A stretch of 64,000 nt of DNA from Vespula vulgaris (GCF_905475345.1 NC_066610.1:1347886-1411885), one strand, 5' to 3'; counted from the stretch's first letter, positions 50,601 through 58,247 are shown. The notes: generated by a model from the sequence alone, not told the origin. A program made the numbers and translations.

Positions 50601-51877
50601 ATGAACATTTATTTCATCTTTATGAATATTTCTTTTATATTTATGAACATTTCTTTCATATTTATGAACATTTGTTTCATATTTATGAAATAATGATAAT
50701 GATTTATTTCATATCTATGAATAATTTCATATTATTTCATATTTATGAAATTTTATACATTTTTCTTTTCGATTTTGTTATCGTTGCTGTTATTTTCTTT
50801 CTCTTTTTTTCTTTCTTTTCTTTATTTCTTTTTTAAGTATCATAACTCGCACGATTTTTTCATATTTCTTCGTGTATTATTTGTCTAGTTCATATCTCTG
50901 TTCGTAGATATGAAATTTTATAGTTCATATTTATGTTCGTGAAATTTTTAGATTTATTTTTGTTTCTTTGTTTCTTTTTTAAGTTTCGTCTTCTACGATT
51001 TCTTTTTTTTTTTTTTATGTATTATTTGTGTCGTTCATATTTACGTTCATAAATATGAAATTTCATAGTTCATACATTTTTTTTTTTATTGCTACATATT
51101 ACACGTATAGTTTATATTTCGTTTAAATATGTTTCGCAATTCACTTATTTCTAGATATTATACATATAGTTCATAAATATGAAATTTCATAATTCATAAT
51201 TTTTCATAATTTTTCTTATGTATCACATACTTTATATTTATCTTTATACAAATATCATTTCATAGATCATAGTTTTTCTTATTTCTATATACTACTCGAA
51301 TAGTTCAGACACAAAATTTGATAGTTAATAATTTACCTATTTTTACGTTTCTTATTAACAAAATTCATATTTATGTTCATAAATTACATACATACCAATT
51401 CATAGTTCATAATTTTACCTTCACTTTATTTCATTTTATTATCTTAACAATGAAAGATAAAGAAGAAACGAAAGCTTTTGAATTCGCTTTGATAAAAATA
51501 AAGTCTTCACATTTATATATTCATAGATATGAAATTTCATAGTTCATAGCTTTTCATAATTCCTTTTTATTTATTTTTCTTCTTTTCGTTCGTTTAGATT
51601 TCGCGTGCGTGTGTACGTGCGTGTATTTTTTCTTTTCTTTTTTTTTCTTTTTTTTTTTAATTATACCTTTTAAAGACTTCACGTAAGAACGATGACGTTG
51701 CAAATAATATTGAATCAATATTAATCGAAAATGATAATCATTTTGAAATGATGTGTCGCAGGTGGAGCGCAGGGTAATCCTAGTGGTGGGGGAAATGGTG
51801 GTGGACCAGGCGGCGGTGGTGGTGGGGGTGGCTTCCTCGAGCCTCACCAGATGCAGAGTGAAGGTCTAGCCTGGTAG
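23176..51877 (+). CDS. Lim1: LIM-homeodomain transcription factor Lim1 (LHX1/LHX5 class)
   Basis: Seven coding exons: 23176-23348, 43168-43400, 45894-46118, 47079-47320, 48747-49026, 49679-49846, 51762-51877. Phases 2, 1, 1, 0, 1, 1 agree at every junction, giving 478 residues. Lim1 is a nuclear transcription factor for head, leg and neural patterning; its LIM domains bind the Ldb/Chip cofactor (family knowledge). Order: LIM1 at 5-56, LIM2 at 64-120, acidic/His linker, Gly-rich linker, homeodomain at 246-305 with WFQNKRSKERR in helix 3, an LHX1/5-specific block with RKIRGFPLNLNP and FEFGYG, a Gly/Pro-rich tail and a terminal Trp. An intron splits the homeodomain between residues 46 and 47, a common position. 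The start at 23176 lies four residues before the first LIM Cys, as in vertebrate LHX1; an upstream in-frame extension is possible (12899-13493). Confidence 0.95.
23405..24215. repeat. Tandem array adjoining LIM exon 1, about eight copies
   Basis: Unit of about 75-120 bp: GATAATGAGAATCACTGG, then ACTTATTCGAGTAAATTCAA, then TTTCGTTTAAAATTTTGAATT. Copies start near 23421, 23521, 23747, 23836, 23911, 23998, 24074 and 24150, with shorter units later. It starts only about 60 bp after the exon 1 donor. Confidence 0.75.
24216..24890. repeat. Lim1 intron 2: short repeats and CT tracts
   Basis: Diverged short units with AGTAACTTTGACCCA at about 24515-24632, period near 33 bp. CT-rich tracts from about 24700, strongest at 24808-24884. 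The 240-residue frame through here is a microsatellite artefact. Confidence 0.5.
24890..25100. promoter_or_regulatory. Complex island in Lim1 intron 2 (24.9 kb)
   Basis: Non-repetitive, GC-richer block between a CT tract and T-rich sequence, with inverted CTTCGTCGAC-type bases near 25080. No convincing coding signal. Candidate regulatory element by position only. From 25100 to 25690 sequence returns to T-rich filler. Confidence 0.3.
25690..26700. repeat. Degenerate hexamer field (TCTAAT/TCTAAC)
   Basis: About 1 kb where TCTAAT, TCTAAC and TTTAAT hexamers recur with a mostly kept 6-bp period, interrupted by GATTC and GTAAC variants. Best-preserved runs are near 25925-25975, 26085-26125, 26215-26300, 26350-26400 and 26620-26665. 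On the other strand it reads ATTAGA/GTTAGA, related to but not identical with the insect telomere repeat TTAGG. Frames through it (poly-Asn/Ser, Ile/Leu or Arg/Ile) are artefacts. Confidence 0.8.
26710..27020. promoter_or_regulatory. Complex island in Lim1 intron 2 (26.7 kb)
   Basis: Unique sequence abruptly replacing the hexamer field. Contains a GATA-type inverted pair TTATCC-ccta-GGATAA at 26816-26831 and a CGACGCCATTTT box near 26994. No open frame of interest. A candidate enhancer by complexity and position. Confidence 0.35.
27021..27500. other. Lim1 intron 2, T-rich filler
   Basis: T-rich and poly-T sequence with no repeat array or exon that I can support. Confidence 0.4.
27505..28015. 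repeat. About 145-bp tandem repeat, four copies
   Basis: Anchor AATGATCTATCATGATC at 27511, 27656, 27803 and 27943, giving periods of 145, 147 and 140 bp. Each unit also has TTAATAAATGTTTG, TACGTGACTTATGAGAATGA and an A-rich block. Relatively well preserved, so younger than neighbouring arrays. Confidence 0.85.
28016..30780. repeat. Lim1 intron 2: microsatellite-rich filler
   Basis: Two diverged copies of a unit with AAAAATTTATACGAA and AGAAGAAAAATNTNTATACATTTTATTA near 28200 and 28500. (TAA)n at about 28749-28821; GA tracts at 28935-28984; CT then TA runs at 29036-29175; (TA)n at about 29900-29938. Short complex patch at 29195-29480. No exon supported. Confidence 0.6.
30780..31140. promoter_or_regulatory. 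Complex island in Lim1 intron 2 (30.8-31.1 kb)
   Basis: C-rich then mixed sequence, with (GA)n inside at 30948-30965, and unique sequence to 31130 including GACGTCAGCGC near 31110 (CRE-like TGACGTC on the other strand). Promoter-like look, but no linked exon is visible. Confidence 0.3.
31141..33345. repeat. Lim1 intron 2: T-rich tracts and trinucleotide repeats
   Basis: T-rich tracts to 31270, (TAA)n at about 31848-31890, GAGAA-type repeats at 32250-32295, TTA/TTG trinucleotides at 32540-32606, and (CT)n near 32682-32702. Mixed unique sequence at 32140-32400. No gene. Confidence 0.5.
33346..33690. promoter_or_regulatory. Island with serial GGTCC/AAGGTC motifs between CT and TA tracts
   Basis: (CT)n at about 33350-33386 and (TA)n at about 33640-33676 flank a GC-rich block at 33415-33625. 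Within it AAGGTC at 33495-33500 and 33505-33510, then GGGGTCC, GGGTCC and GGGACC recur at roughly 10-bp spacing to 33560. AAGGTC pairs resemble nuclear-receptor half-sites. Candidate regulatory element. Confidence 0.4.
33691..34640. other. Lim1 intron 2, mixed filler
   Basis: (GA)n at about 33825-33862, TAC/TTA repeats around 34030-34110, otherwise AT-rich unique sequence. No exon supported. Confidence 0.4.
34640..35170. repeat. Diverged repeats carrying AAAATGGCG
   Basis: Diverged units share TATAAAATAATCGACGA and AAAATGGCGGATCGTTATAGCAAAAC. AATGGCG boxes lie at about 34682, 34881 and 35030; CTATAAAATAATTGACGA near 34812 and its relative near 35085. Period is irregular. Confidence 0.45.
35171..35930. 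repeat. CT/GA microsatellites around a short complex island
   Basis: (CT)n at about 35487-35535, complex GC-richer sequence at 35560-35665, (GA)n at about 35690-35740, complex sequence at 35755-35850, then (GA)n to 35915. Opposing CT and GA arrays flank the first island and could pair as a large inverted repeat. Confidence 0.6.
35931..36640. repeat. Duplicated about 190-bp segment, 496 bp apart
   Basis: Sequence from 35933 recurs at 36429: GAAACGTAAGA, AGCACGAAGTGGATCA, TTTTAGGATTAATTGTGATTG, then TTTGATTTATTTCCTNGTAT, TTATTGATAC and TTTCGGGAAAGGAA. A third partial copy lies near 36276-36320. GT/GA microsatellite at about 36184-36252 separates them. Confidence 0.8.
36641..38235. other. Lim1 intron 2: microsatellites and a complex patch
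   Basis: (GA)n near 36797-36821, TA/CA-rich sequence to 37210, GA-rich to 37335, complex patch 37336-37495, CT then TA runs 37500-37552, C-rich 37655-37710. No exon supported. Confidence 0.45.
38236..38600. repeat. Short degenerate repeat TTTTGGTTCATCTAAAAA
   Basis: About a dozen diverged units of 25-30 bp with the core TTTTGRTYCAYCTAAAAA fill this stretch. The same idea in a related form (TTTTGACCCA) appears near 24600, and TTTGGCCCACCTA near 39302. Confidence 0.6.
38601..39899. other. Lim1 intron 2, mostly unique sequence
   Basis: Less repetitive than its surroundings. Contains CTACAGGGTGGGCCAAAAGTC at 38956-38976 and unique sequence at 39290-39520. No exon found. Confidence 0.4.
39900..40985. 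repeat. About 215-260-bp tandem repeat, five copies
   Basis: Anchor TTAAAAAACATGAATTTTTC occurs near 39955, 40171, 40434, 40663 and 40889. Units also share CCTCAGAATAATCAACAAAA, AAACCCTAAAATTTTGTTAG, CCCAAAT and CAATATCGATTTG. High copy similarity; copies differ by small internal deletions. Confidence 0.9.
40986..43167. repeat. Lim1 intron 2, 3' part with microsatellites
   Basis: (CT)n at about 41057-41085, short complex patch 41090-41250, GA tracts 41490-41595 and 41723-41762, (ATGT)n near 42250-42278, a pentamer run (CGGTC)n/(CGATC)n at about 42349-42380, unique sequence 42430-42780. Acceptor before 43168. Confidence 0.55.
43168..43400 (+). CDS. Lim1: Lim1 coding exon 2: LIM domain 2
   Basis: Encodes residues 58-135. 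Starts KRYGTKCGGCLQGI and contains the full second zinc module: C64, C67, FHLNCFTC, VCRKKMSTGEELYI and FVCKQDY. The basic VRKARDKVFH run is typical of LHX1/5. Acceptor TTTTCTAG, donor G|GTAAGT followed by a (TTTA)n run at about 43407-43450. Confidence 0.95.
43401..45893 (+). other. Lim1 intron 3
   Basis: Contains (TTTA)n at the 5' end, a 14-bp palindrome at 44155-44168, a C-rich complex stretch 44160-45000 with (CT)n at 44608-44642, T-rich and (TTCTG)n-like pentamers at 45085-45140, and three diverged units with GTTAGGTTATG / AACCTAACCTA near 45531, 45621 and 45690. Confidence 0.6.
44155..44168. promoter_or_regulatory. Perfect 14-bp palindrome ACGTCACGTGACGT
   Basis: A CACGTG E-box nested within two TGACGT/ACGTCA half-sites, fully self-complementary. 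It fits bHLH (CACGTG) and bZIP/CREB (TGACGT) binding. It sits at the start of a C-rich complex stretch in Lim1 intron 3. Function is inferred. Confidence 0.45.
45894..46118 (+). CDS. Lim1: Lim1 coding exon 3: linker between LIM2 and homeodomain
   Basis: Encodes residues 136-210. Ser-rich start, acidic SGSEDEDEDG patch, five consecutive His, Gly-rich stretch, then acidic QEDSEDQG. Low conservation is expected outside the acidic patch. The acceptor CACGACAG has a poor pyrimidine tract, but frame and phase on both sides fit. Donor G|GTAAGA. Confidence 0.85.
46119..47078 (+). other. Lim1 intron 4
   Basis: Mixed sequence with CA-rich and GA-rich runs at 46616-46660 and 46840-46875. An inverted repeat GAGCTT-acaa-AAGCTC lies at 46531-46546 in a GC-richer patch. 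No extra exon is needed by phase. Confidence 0.6.
47079..47320 (+). CDS. Lim1: Lim1 coding exon 4: Gly-rich linker and homeodomain N-terminal part
   Basis: Encodes residues 211-291. After a Gly/Ser linker the homeodomain begins RRGPRTTIKAKQLEIL at 246, with TPKPTRHIREQLAKETGL in helices 1-2, as in LHX1/5. The exon ends MRVIQ at homeodomain residue 46. The donor GTTCTT is weak apart from the GT and the preceding CAG. Confidence 0.95.
47321..48746 (+). other. Lim1 intron 5, splits the homeodomain
   Basis: Short (TA)n after the donor, then largely unique sequence; 47810-48660 is notably non-repetitive and GC-richer, with GT/GC runs at 48145-48200. Open frames of 60-75 residues here have no recognisable similarity. 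Candidate conserved non-coding sequence. Confidence 0.5.
48747..49026 (+). CDS. Lim1: Lim1 coding exon 5: homeodomain helix 3 and LHX1/5 C-terminal motif
   Basis: Encodes residues 292-384. Begins VWFQNKRSKERRLKQL, carrying Q50 and N51 of the recognition helix. Next comes a conserved block with YYAGSRKIRGFPLNLNP and YFGDKFEFGYG, found in Lim1/LHX1/LHX5 and not in other LIM-homeodomain classes, then a His/Pro-rich stretch. Donor G|GTAAGA; an alternative upstream GTAATC at 49018 would give a shorter tail. Confidence 0.95.
49679..49846 (+). CDS. Lim1: Lim1 coding exon 6: Gly/Pro-rich tail
   Basis: Encodes residues 385-440 in part. LDPASLAGMAAAVAVTGEY, then Pro/Gly-rich sequence with EFLTGPPGQGPP and GEFLAPS. 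Acceptor TCTTGACAG, donor CAG|GTAAGA, phases 1 and 1. A low-complexity activation-type tail, less conserved than the N-terminus. Confidence 0.85.
49918..50760 (+). repeat. 21-bp tandem array with 81-bp higher-order units
   Basis: Monomer CATATTTATGAACATTTNTTT (21 bp) repeats through most of the stretch, interspersed with a longer unit marked by GAAATAATGATAATG at 49991, 50072, 50237, 50339, 50462, 50543 and 50687. All spacings are multiples of 3 (81, 165, 102, 123, 81, 144), so one plus-strand frame is open from 49976 to 50836 with HIYEHLF heptads. It lies wholly in Lim1 intron 7. Confidence 0.9.
50760..51560. repeat. Diverged extension of the intron 7 array
   Basis: Looser ATATGAAATTTCATAGTTCATA units, partly palindromic, continue with T-rich filler to about 51550. 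Sense and antisense copies of TTCATA alternate. No gene. Confidence 0.6.
51762..51877 (+). CDS. Lim1: Lim1 coding exon 7: C-terminus
   Basis: Encodes a Gly-rich stretch (GGGNGGGPGGGGGGGGF) then LEPHQMQSEGLAW and stop TAG at 51875-51877. A terminal Trp is also typical of vertebrate LHX1/5. Acceptor TGTGTCGCAG, phase 1, fits exon 6. Confidence 0.88.
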
Positions 51878-52571
51878 TACGAGTTTTAATTTAAAAAAAA
51901 AACACACACACACGCACGCACGCACACACACACACACACACACAAAACACAACATACACGAAAGAGAAAAAAAATTAACAAAACAAAAAACTCGTCATTC
52001 TCATTTCCCTCCGAAGAATGATATAAAAAGAAAAGAAAAAAAAAAAGAAGTGGAAAAAAGAAAAGAAATAATAGAAATTTCGAAAGTTTCGTATAGGATT
52101 GGTGGTCGGCCATATATTTTGAACACACATATGAATTTCCTAAAGACACATACACATATATACACGTGCAGACGTACATACATAGATATTATTTTTTTCT
52201 CGTTCATTTTTTTAATGAAATTCGTGCTAATAAATTAAGGAGAAAAGAAAAGAGAAAAGAAAAAGAAAAAAAAGATGAAACATGGAAAAACTCGAACTCG
52301 AATACGACCTACGACCTTCCACGTGTACTACTCGTTTTCTGTATAAAAAAAAAAAAATATATATATATATATTAATAATAACGGAGACGATTATTATTAT
52401 TAAAAAAGAAAAGCGACGACTCATTTTGCAAATGTTTTTTTTCTCTTTAATATTTCTTTCTTTAGGTCGCTCTAAACATTATTAATAATTAGTTAATTAT
52501 TATTATTATTATTATTACTATTATTATTATTATTATTATAGTCGTCACACGTGATAACGTAGACGTTACTA

Positions 52572-52621
<50 letters not shown>

Positions 52622-53235
52622 AAAATTTTTAATATTGATTATATATGAATTATTTCCGATTAATTATTATTATTACTATTACTATTATTATTATTATTAT
52701 TATTATTAGTAATTATTACTTTATTATTATTATTATTATTATTGTGTATAAAAAATTCGAGACCCCCAGGCCCCGCCACTCACCCCCACCCTCACCCCCT
52801 ATCGTGTAATATTGTACCATCCTTGTTGATTAATTTCGAAAGTTACTTTGCGGGACACCCTGTAGATATCCGCTGTTGTATACACTCCAGACACACGTTC
52901 ACTTTTTCACACACATACACTTACACATACTATACACAAATACACGTCCATATGTGATTGTAGAAGAGTACACATTTAAACGAACACACATACACATACA
53001 CAAACATACACACATGTTGTATGAATTAATTATTACAATTATAAATATAAATAGGAACGTGTAATCTGTATTTGTTAAGGCGGCGTTCGATGTAAATAAC
53101 ATTGTCTTTCGCATGCGAGCGGGCTATACATATATAAAAAAAATAAAAATTAAAAAAAAATAATAAAAGAAAAAAAAATATCAATTCGAATGTGGAGGGA
53201 AATAAAGGGGGGGAAAAAGAAAAAGAAAAAGAAAA

Positions 53236-53272
<37 letters not shown>

Positions 53273-53309
53273 TCAAAATAATGAAAATAATAATAATAAT
53301 AAAATTAGT

Positions 53310-53349
<40 letters not shown>

Positions 53350-53350
53350 C

Positions 53351-53398
<48 letters not shown>

Positions 53399-53508
53399 TG
53401 ATCGATATTGACGATGATCATCATGATCATAATAATGATGATTATGATGATGATTTCTTTATAAAGAAATATTAGAGTATATGATGTATTGTAAAGGCAA
53501 CGTTTTCG

Positions 53509-53558
<50 letters not shown>

Positions 53559-53780
53559 GACATATATATATAAAAAAAAAAGAAAAAAAAAGCACAAAAA
53601 ATAAAATGAAGGAAACAAACATGGAGGACAGGCCGCCGCGCGATGCGTAATGATTATAAATATTATTATAATAAACCACCTCGTATTTCCGTATATACAC
53701 TTTGTGCGATCTTTGAATTACCACCCTCATCCCTCATCCACCCTCACTCTCTCACCGAATGTTTTATATATCTTCTAAAC
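51878..53780 (+). other. Lim1 3' UTR and downstream microsatellites
   Basis: (CA)n at about 51901-51945, ATT repeats at 52496-52742, CA-rich at 52900-53010, GA arrays at about 53238-53270, 53313-53395 and 53511-53553. Several AATAAA hexamers (e.g. near 52230 and 53600) could end the transcript; which is used cannot be told. An ACAGGGTGTCCCGCAAAG match (minus strand) is at about 52846-52863. Confidence 0.5.
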
Positions 53781-53844
53781 AGAGAAAAATTATTTATTGT
53801 TTGGTAACTCTTCTTTATTTTCTTTTCTTTTCTTTTTTTTCTCT

Positions 53845-53875
<31 letters not shown>

Positions 53876-54715
53876 AGTACTGATTAATAACCGAAAGAGG
53901 ATTTTGCGACTGGAAACAGGTAAGATGCTTCAGCAAATGATGAATTGTCTTTCTTTTTCTTTTTCTTTTTTTTTGATCTTTATAAATTATCATAAAAATA
54001 ATTAATTTTGAGATTATTATCGTTAAGGAAATAATGTATTACCTTCTCTTTTTTTTTTTTTTTTTTTTTTTTTCGTTCATACCTCTAGGCGAAATTGAAT
54101 ATTTCATTTTTATTATTGATTATGTCTGATAAAAATCGAGTGAAATACATTTGTTTGTTAAATAAAAATTGTCTACCCTAAGAATTGCAATTTAAAATAA
54201 AAAGTAACAAAAGATTCTCCTCTCATTTTCGATAATGGGAATCAGAGAAAGAAAAATGAGAAAAGAAAAAGAGAAACAAACAAATGAACGACACTTGCGA
54301 TTCATATTTAAATAAAAAAAAGGAGGACAGGAAAAAAAGGAAAGAACAATTTCTAATCTAAAGATTGCAAATTATAAAAATCACCCTATCATTTTTAATA
54401 AGATATTAAAAGAGGAATTTGTAAAAGGGAATAAATTGAATCTTTTCAACCCTCCAAAAAAATCTCACGAGATAGAAGAAACGAGAGAAACGTAAAAATT
54501 AATTAATTCGCAAAGCAATTGGTATCATCGTTGAAAGACAAAAAAGAAAAAAAAAAAAAGGAAAAAATAAGAACGAACGGAGAAAAAAGAAAATGAAAAA
54601 AAAAAGAAAAAAAAGATAGGAAAAACGAAATCCCTCGACCCAAATCTTCCACCCTGTGTCGGATAAAAAAAATAAAATAAAAAAGAACAGAATTAAAAGA
54701 TAGATAGATAGACCT

Positions 54716-54751
<36 letters not shown>

Positions 54752-55260
54752 GGAGAAAGAGAAAAAGGGAGAAAGAGAGAGAAAAAAAAAATCTCGAACG
54801 TTTGAAGAGTCCACAAGGGGGTTGAAAACACCTGAGACCAACGTCTTTCTCTCAATCGAAATTCTTTCTCACCCTGTACTAAATCGTTGTCATGGTTGAC
54901 GCAGATGCGACCTACAGAGAAAGAAAGAAAGAGATAGAGAGAGAGAAAGAGAAGTCCAATAGCTTTGGTGTCCTAACATCGTTAGAGTTAGTCGCCACAA
55001 TGTCGACTCTGGCAACAACCAAAAGGGATGGGCTAGGTGGGTGTTTAGAACGCTAGGAGAAGAGGAAGATAGTTTAGTTGGGCGGATAGAGGGTTGGGAG
55101 ATGCTGAGGGGTAGTGAAAGAGGGAATTCGTTTTCCTGGACATCTGGTGAATTCGATTTTGATGTGTTTCTAGCTGGAGGGTTTTCTTCAAGCGTATAAA
55201 GGATCATCGATGTTCGCGGATCCATCTTCTCGAAACAAGAGTCCCATTGGGAATAAAAAC
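53781..55260. other. Intergenic sequence right of Lim1
   Basis: T- and A-rich to 54700, (GA)n at 54717-54745, then more complex sequence 54800-55260. A 111-residue minus-strand frame (54890-55225) covers the complex part but resembles no known family and partly encodes a CT microsatellite, so it is not called. Confidence 0.4.
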
Positions 55261-55660
55261 GATGCTATGGTATTGTTTCATAATAGCACACCTTTCTCCC
55301 CACCCAACCACCCTAGTATCTTGCTTCAATCCCATATGTGTAAACCTTGATACGTCTTACATGTGATACACAGTTAGGACAATAAAATCTGTTAATTAAG
55401 TTATTGTTGATAGTGGTATCAGTTAACAGGGATTTTTGTTTCTACTTTGTTGGTACTTATGCGTTACAAAAACTATGCAATGATATAATTTTATCATACC
55501 GCATCTTTCCCCTCACCTAACCATCATAATACCTTGCTCCAATCTCAGATGTGTAAACCTTTACATGTTAATACAAAGTTAGGACAATAAAAACTGTTAA
55601 GTAAGTTTTTGTTGATACTGTTATCGGTATTAGCAGCGATTTCTTTTTGTTCTTTTTATT
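55261..55660. repeat. About 205-bp tandem duplication
   Basis: Copy 1 from about 55261 and copy 2 from about 55466 share CCCCNCACCNAACCANC, AATACCTTGCTCCAATC, ATGTGTAAACCTT, CAAAGTTAGGACAATAAAA and TGTTAANTAAGTTNTTGTTGATA. Moderately diverged. No coding signal. Confidence 0.8.
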
Positions 55661-56640
55661 CTTATGACTTGGTAGATAAAGGTAAACTGAGATAGATAGA
55701 AAAACAGAGAAAGAGAGAGATGTTTAGGATGTTGTAAAACGATGAGAACACGTTCACTGTCCCATGTAATATACGTGTCCTGCCAATACAGAGAAATATC
55801 AGCTCGGGAGATTCGACAGATGCGTAGCCGCCTTCGAACCCTTAGGAACTACCCTGCAGGGTCCCGTGGGAGTTCGGTCCTAGGGACAAACCGTCCCAGG
55901 GGGTACTTCTAACGCTATACTACCCTCCATCGTATCGTTCTCGTTACCCCCTCTATCTCGACCCTTCATATATCCCTATGTAGCCCTACGTAGCCCTACG
56001 TAGTCTTGAATACTATGTAGGTGGAACACTCCGCAAAATTCCTAGCCTAATCGTATTGCGATTTGATACAAGGAACAAGTTTGATCGTGTGATTTATGTC
56101 ACCCGGGGATTTTATGTGTTACGTCCTTTTTTCTTTCCGTTTTTTCTAATTTTTTTCTAACGACAGGATCGTCGTTTTTTTTTCGTAATTTTTGAATTTG
56201 CTCTCTCTTTCTCTTTCTCTCTCTCTCTCTCTCTCTTTTTTTTCTTTTTTCTTCTTCTTTTTGTGATCGATAACTTGTGACGACAGGAGTGAAGAAAGGA
56301 ATTATTATTTGTTCCTACAGCGTGATCGTAAATTTTGTCGAAATTCTTTTTTATCGATCAAAGATGGCGAATATTTTAATAGAAATATATTTCGAAGTAT
56401 ATATAACGATATTAATAATAGAAATATATTTCGAGATGTTATATATATTAATATTTCGGAAGGATGGTAGACTCGATGCCAAACGAAATAGAAATTTTGT
56501 AGAATAATAATCGACGATTGTGGAATTTCTTTTTTTCAAAATTTATTCATCCAATCGTTCTCGCATCGGGTAACATGGAGATTAAGGAAAGTAGAAAAAA
56601 AATATAAAAAAACAAAAATAAAGAATAAAACGTCGACATA
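55661..56640. promoter_or_regulatory. Complex island (55.74-56.10 kb) and flanks
   Basis: Non-repetitive, GC-richer block at about 55740-56100, with TAGCCCTACG repeated around 55980-56005 and GGTCCTAGGGACAAACCGTCCCAGG near 55875. CT-rich tract at 56200-56240 follows, then AT-rich unique sequence with CAAAGATGGCGAAT at 56359. Candidate distal regulatory element; no exon. Confidence 0.3.
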
Positions 56641-57240
56641 AAGATATCCAAAAAGAGATTTCTAATTTTTAACATTCTTTTCTTTCTTTCACTTGCGAAA
56701 TCTTTCATTTACGAAAAATACAAAGAAAAAAATATTAAAAAAAAAAAAAAAGGAAAAGGAAACGTGAACTTTGAGAAATCCAAGAAAAAGATTTCTAATT
56801 CTCAACATACTTTCACGACAAATAAAAAAAAAAAAAAAAAAAAACAAAAAGTAAAAAAGAAAACATCGACTTAGGGAAATCCAAGAAAAAGATTTAAAAT
56901 TCTCCACATTCTTTTACGAAAAATAGAGAAAAGAATTAAGAAAAAAAAAAAAAAGAAAAAGAAATAAAAAGGAAAACGTCGAGTTGGAGAAATCCAGAAA
57001 AGAATTTCAAATGGAGAGAAAATGAAAAAAGAAAAGGTCGGCTTAGAGAAATCCAAGAAAAAGATTTCGAGCTTTCAAAATTCCCTTACGAGGAATATAA
57101 AAATAAAAAAAAAGAAAAATAAAAAAAAAAAAGAAAAAGAAAACATCGATTTAAAAAGATCCAAGAGAAGGAACGCAAACGTCCAACATTTCCCAAAGAT
57201 AAGAAGAAAAATAAAGGAAAATTTTTTAATACGATAAATA
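56640..57240. repeat. About 60-115-bp A-rich tandem repeat, six copies
   Basis: Unit: GAAATCCAAGAAAAAGATTT, CNAATTCTCAACAT, TTTTACGAAAAATA, A-rich filler, ACGTCGACTTAG. Copies near 56645, 56775, 56876, 56990, 57046 and 57157. Frames through it (Phe/Ser/Lys-rich) are artefacts. Confidence 0.75.
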
Positions 57241-57339
57241 TCGATAAATCGACTGAACAAAAAGAAGAAGGATAAAAGAAAAGAAAAGAACAAAAAAAAA
57301 AAAAGAAAAAGAAAAGAAAAGGAAACCCCGATAGAAAAG

Positions 57340-57840
57340 ATTCTCTAGGGTTGGAAAGCAAAAGTTCCCTGGAGATGTCGAAGGTTGGGTGCGGACTGAG
57401 ATACGGATAGGATGGGTGAGTGAGGTGGGGTGAAGAGTGGTGGGGTTGTGTTGTAAAATGAGGTATGTACACGTAGGGTGAAGAGTGAGGAGTGAGAGGT
57501 ATGTTATAGTAAGTAAAGGAGACACAAGGACGAAAAAGGGGAACAACTAAGCGACGCGTTACAGTCGAACGCGTTTCGTACAGACTCACGTGTCCACGCA
57601 CGTGTCGCAAAACGAGCTCCCGTCGCTTAAAACCCCCTCGTGTTTCGCGTCCTATCATTATGCAAGGAGGCCTTACAAATCACGCCTTGCTTACCGCGCA
57701 CGTTTCTGCTGAAGCTTGTCACTCTGCGTTTCGAATTAATCTAAGCAAAGCTTCCAATTAACTCTGCTCTTACGATCGCCTATTTAACTCGTCCGAATTA
57801 TACCTACATACGACGAAGCTTAACGAAAATGTTTTTTGAC
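57340..57840. promoter_or_regulatory. Complex island with paired CACGTGTC sites
   Basis: G-rich then mixed unique sequence. CACGTG boxes at 57587-57592 and 57599-57604 lie 12 bp apart, both within CACGTGTC. AAGCTT and TTAATC-type sequence continue to 57830. Looks like a regulatory element rather than coding. Poly-A from 57866. Confidence 0.35.
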
Positions 57841-58247
57841 ACTGCTCGGTTTTTGAAAGAATTTACAAAAAAAAAAAAAAAAAAAAAAAAAGAAAAATTA
57901 TTTAAATATTGTCTTTTTCTTTTTCATTGTCTCGCATTTTCAAAGATTACGAATGTGTGGAAAGTTTGTTCTCTAAACGTGATTTTTATCGATTCGAAGG
58001 TCATTTAATAGTGGATTTATTTATATATAGTTGAACTTGTATTTCTATGCTCTATATCTTTGTTGTAATAAAAGAATATTTGATCTGTTTGAAAAAGTAA
58101 TGATGATCTTGAAATCTTTTCAAAAATTACTTTGAAAAAAGGTGTTATCTCGATCAGAATATTCTTCTCTTTAGATCGAAGTACTTTTATCTTTGATATT
58201 TTGTCCTATCGTTAGAATCAACGGAGATATATTCGATAAATAATATT

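Noticed and set aside
49918..51560. CRISPR-like regular repeat array
   Set aside because: Eukaryotic intron; units are contiguous 21-bp monomers without unique spacers.
54890..55225. 111-residue minus-strand frame of mixed composition
   Set aside because: Looks less low-complexity than most, but matches no family I know and partly encodes a CT microsatellite; kept only as intergenic sequence.
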